From: an uncultured delta proteobacterium
GTDB taxonomy: Bacteria; Myxococcota_A; Bradymonadia; REDH01
Assembly (NCBI GenBank): GCA_903912275.1
Contig: CAIWGR010000265.1
Coordinates: forward strand, 1 to 5,320
Reading direction: 5' to 3'
DNA length: 5,320 nucleotides
Of this stretch, positions 4,876 to 5,320 are shown piece after piece (the stretch's first letter is position 1; the number at the start of each line of letters is the position of its first letter). The notes under the pieces are model-generated. The model was not told the DNA's origin and did not search any database. It saw only the letters and a program-made list of their open reading frames with translations. Made by a program: the position numbers and the translations under genes.

Positions 4876-5320
4876 ATGTCTGCAAATCCGCACCAGCCCG
4901 CCCAGCCCAGCTCGCCTGAAGTCTTCAACATCTCTGCCTCGCTGCTGCATCAACCCGTGGTGGTGCTCCCGCAGGCCCTGGTCGCGCTCCTGCATCGCCC
5001 GAACGAGGTGCTGAGCGACTACGCCATCGTGGCGCCCGATGGGCAGCATCACCCGCTCCCGCAAGACCTGCTGCTGCTGCTCGCCCAGGCCGCGCACCGC
5101 ATGGCCGAGGGAAGTGCGGTCTCGCTGGTTGCCACGGAGAAGGAGCTGACCACGCAAGAGGCGGCCGACCTGCTCCAGGTCTCTCGTCAGTATCTGGTGC
5201 GGCTCCTCAATGCCGGTGAGCTCCCCTGCCGCAAGACGGGCGCGCATCGCCGGCTGCGCCTGCGCGATGTGCTGCAATACCAAGAGGTGCGCGACCGTCG
5301 GCGCCTCGAAGGCCTTCGGC
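4876..5320 (+). CDS. Antitoxin with excisionase-type HTH, probable partner of a PIN toxin (3' end missing)
   Basis: The frame is open for 148 codons from ATG 4876 to the window edge, so the C-terminus is not seen. Residues 1-88 form a Pro/Gln-rich start and an N-terminal domain (VVVLPQALVALLHRPNEVL, later LPQDLLLLLAQA) without clear function. Residues about 90-142 are a MerR/excisionase-type HTH (HTH_17): ELTTQEAADLLQVSRQYLVR, then LLNAGELPCRKTGAHRRLRLRDVLQY, in which the basic GAHRR turn contacts DNA. From memory, this arrangement followed by a 'RRRLEGL' helix is typical of type II antitoxins encoded directly before a PIN-domain RNase toxin; the toxin would lie past the right edge. The HTH implies autorepression, possibly at the 18-bp repeats just upstream. 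HTH is confident; antitoxin role is well supported by resemblance. Confidence 0.82.
   Translation, partial: MSANPHQPAQPSSPEVFNISASLLHQPVVVLPQALVALLHRPNEVLSDYAIVAPDGQHHPLPQDLLLLLAQAAHRMAEGSAVSLVATEKELTTQEAADLLQVSRQYLVRLLNAGELPCRKTGAHRRLRLRDVLQYQEVRDRRRLEGLR

Noticed and set aside
2656..5283. Antisense open frame of about 875 codons on the minus strand
   Set aside because: It runs opposite the membrane-protein gene and is rich in Arg, Gln, Gly and His, as expected for a shadow in GC-rich DNA. Only its 4788-4641 part resembles a real protein (the cupin fragment).

Overview
GC-rich bacterial DNA, most likely chromosomal, from an accessory region made of toxin-antitoxin or defence-type genes, gene fragments and dispersed repeats. 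High GC, C- or G-ending codons and the protein families seen would fit Chloroflexota, but nothing here is diagnostic, so the phylum is only a guess.

Layout. (1) Positions 1-1523, minus strand, read right to left: a 166-aa winged-HTH protein of an antitoxin-like family (1523-1023); a doubtful 63-aa frame (966-775) whose end overlaps the next start; a 225-aa protein ending in a short helix-turn-helix (785-108); and, 25 bp on behind a strong ribosome binding site, the first 27 codons of a gene whose start resembles an HD-domain family (82 to beyond the left edge). (2) Positions 1524-1756: divergent intergenic space with a perfect dyad just upstream of the HTH gene. (3) Positions 1757-2305, plus strand: a 182-aa nucleotidyltransferase of the AbiEii/MNT type with its active-site acids intact. 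(4) Positions 2306-2772: no convincing gene, but a copy of a dispersed GC-rich element, a 3 x 60-bp tandem array that reads like a repeated slice of a DinD/BRO-type protein, and several inverted repeats. (5) Positions 2773-4632: a 619-aa multi-pass membrane protein, probably a GT-C (GT39-like) glycosyltransferase. (6) Positions 4633-4788, minus strand: the N-terminal half of a cupin, cut off at the junction with the membrane gene. (7) Positions 4802-4840: an 18-bp direct repeat, followed by 4876 to the right edge: an antitoxin with an excisionase-type HTH, of the kind normally followed by a PIN-domain toxin.

How the parts relate. The HTH protein (1523-1023) belongs by resemblance to a family usually encoded beside a nucleotidyltransferase. 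Here the only nucleotidyltransferase is divergent and 233 bp away, while the expected downstream partner is missing and a dispersed repeat lies at that point. The window reads as a patchwork of pieces of at least two toxin-antitoxin-like loci, joined at repeats. Four copies or part-copies of one GC-rich element lie within 2.2 kb; one encodes most of the HTH of the 225-aa protein. All family assignments are from memory of motifs, without searches.
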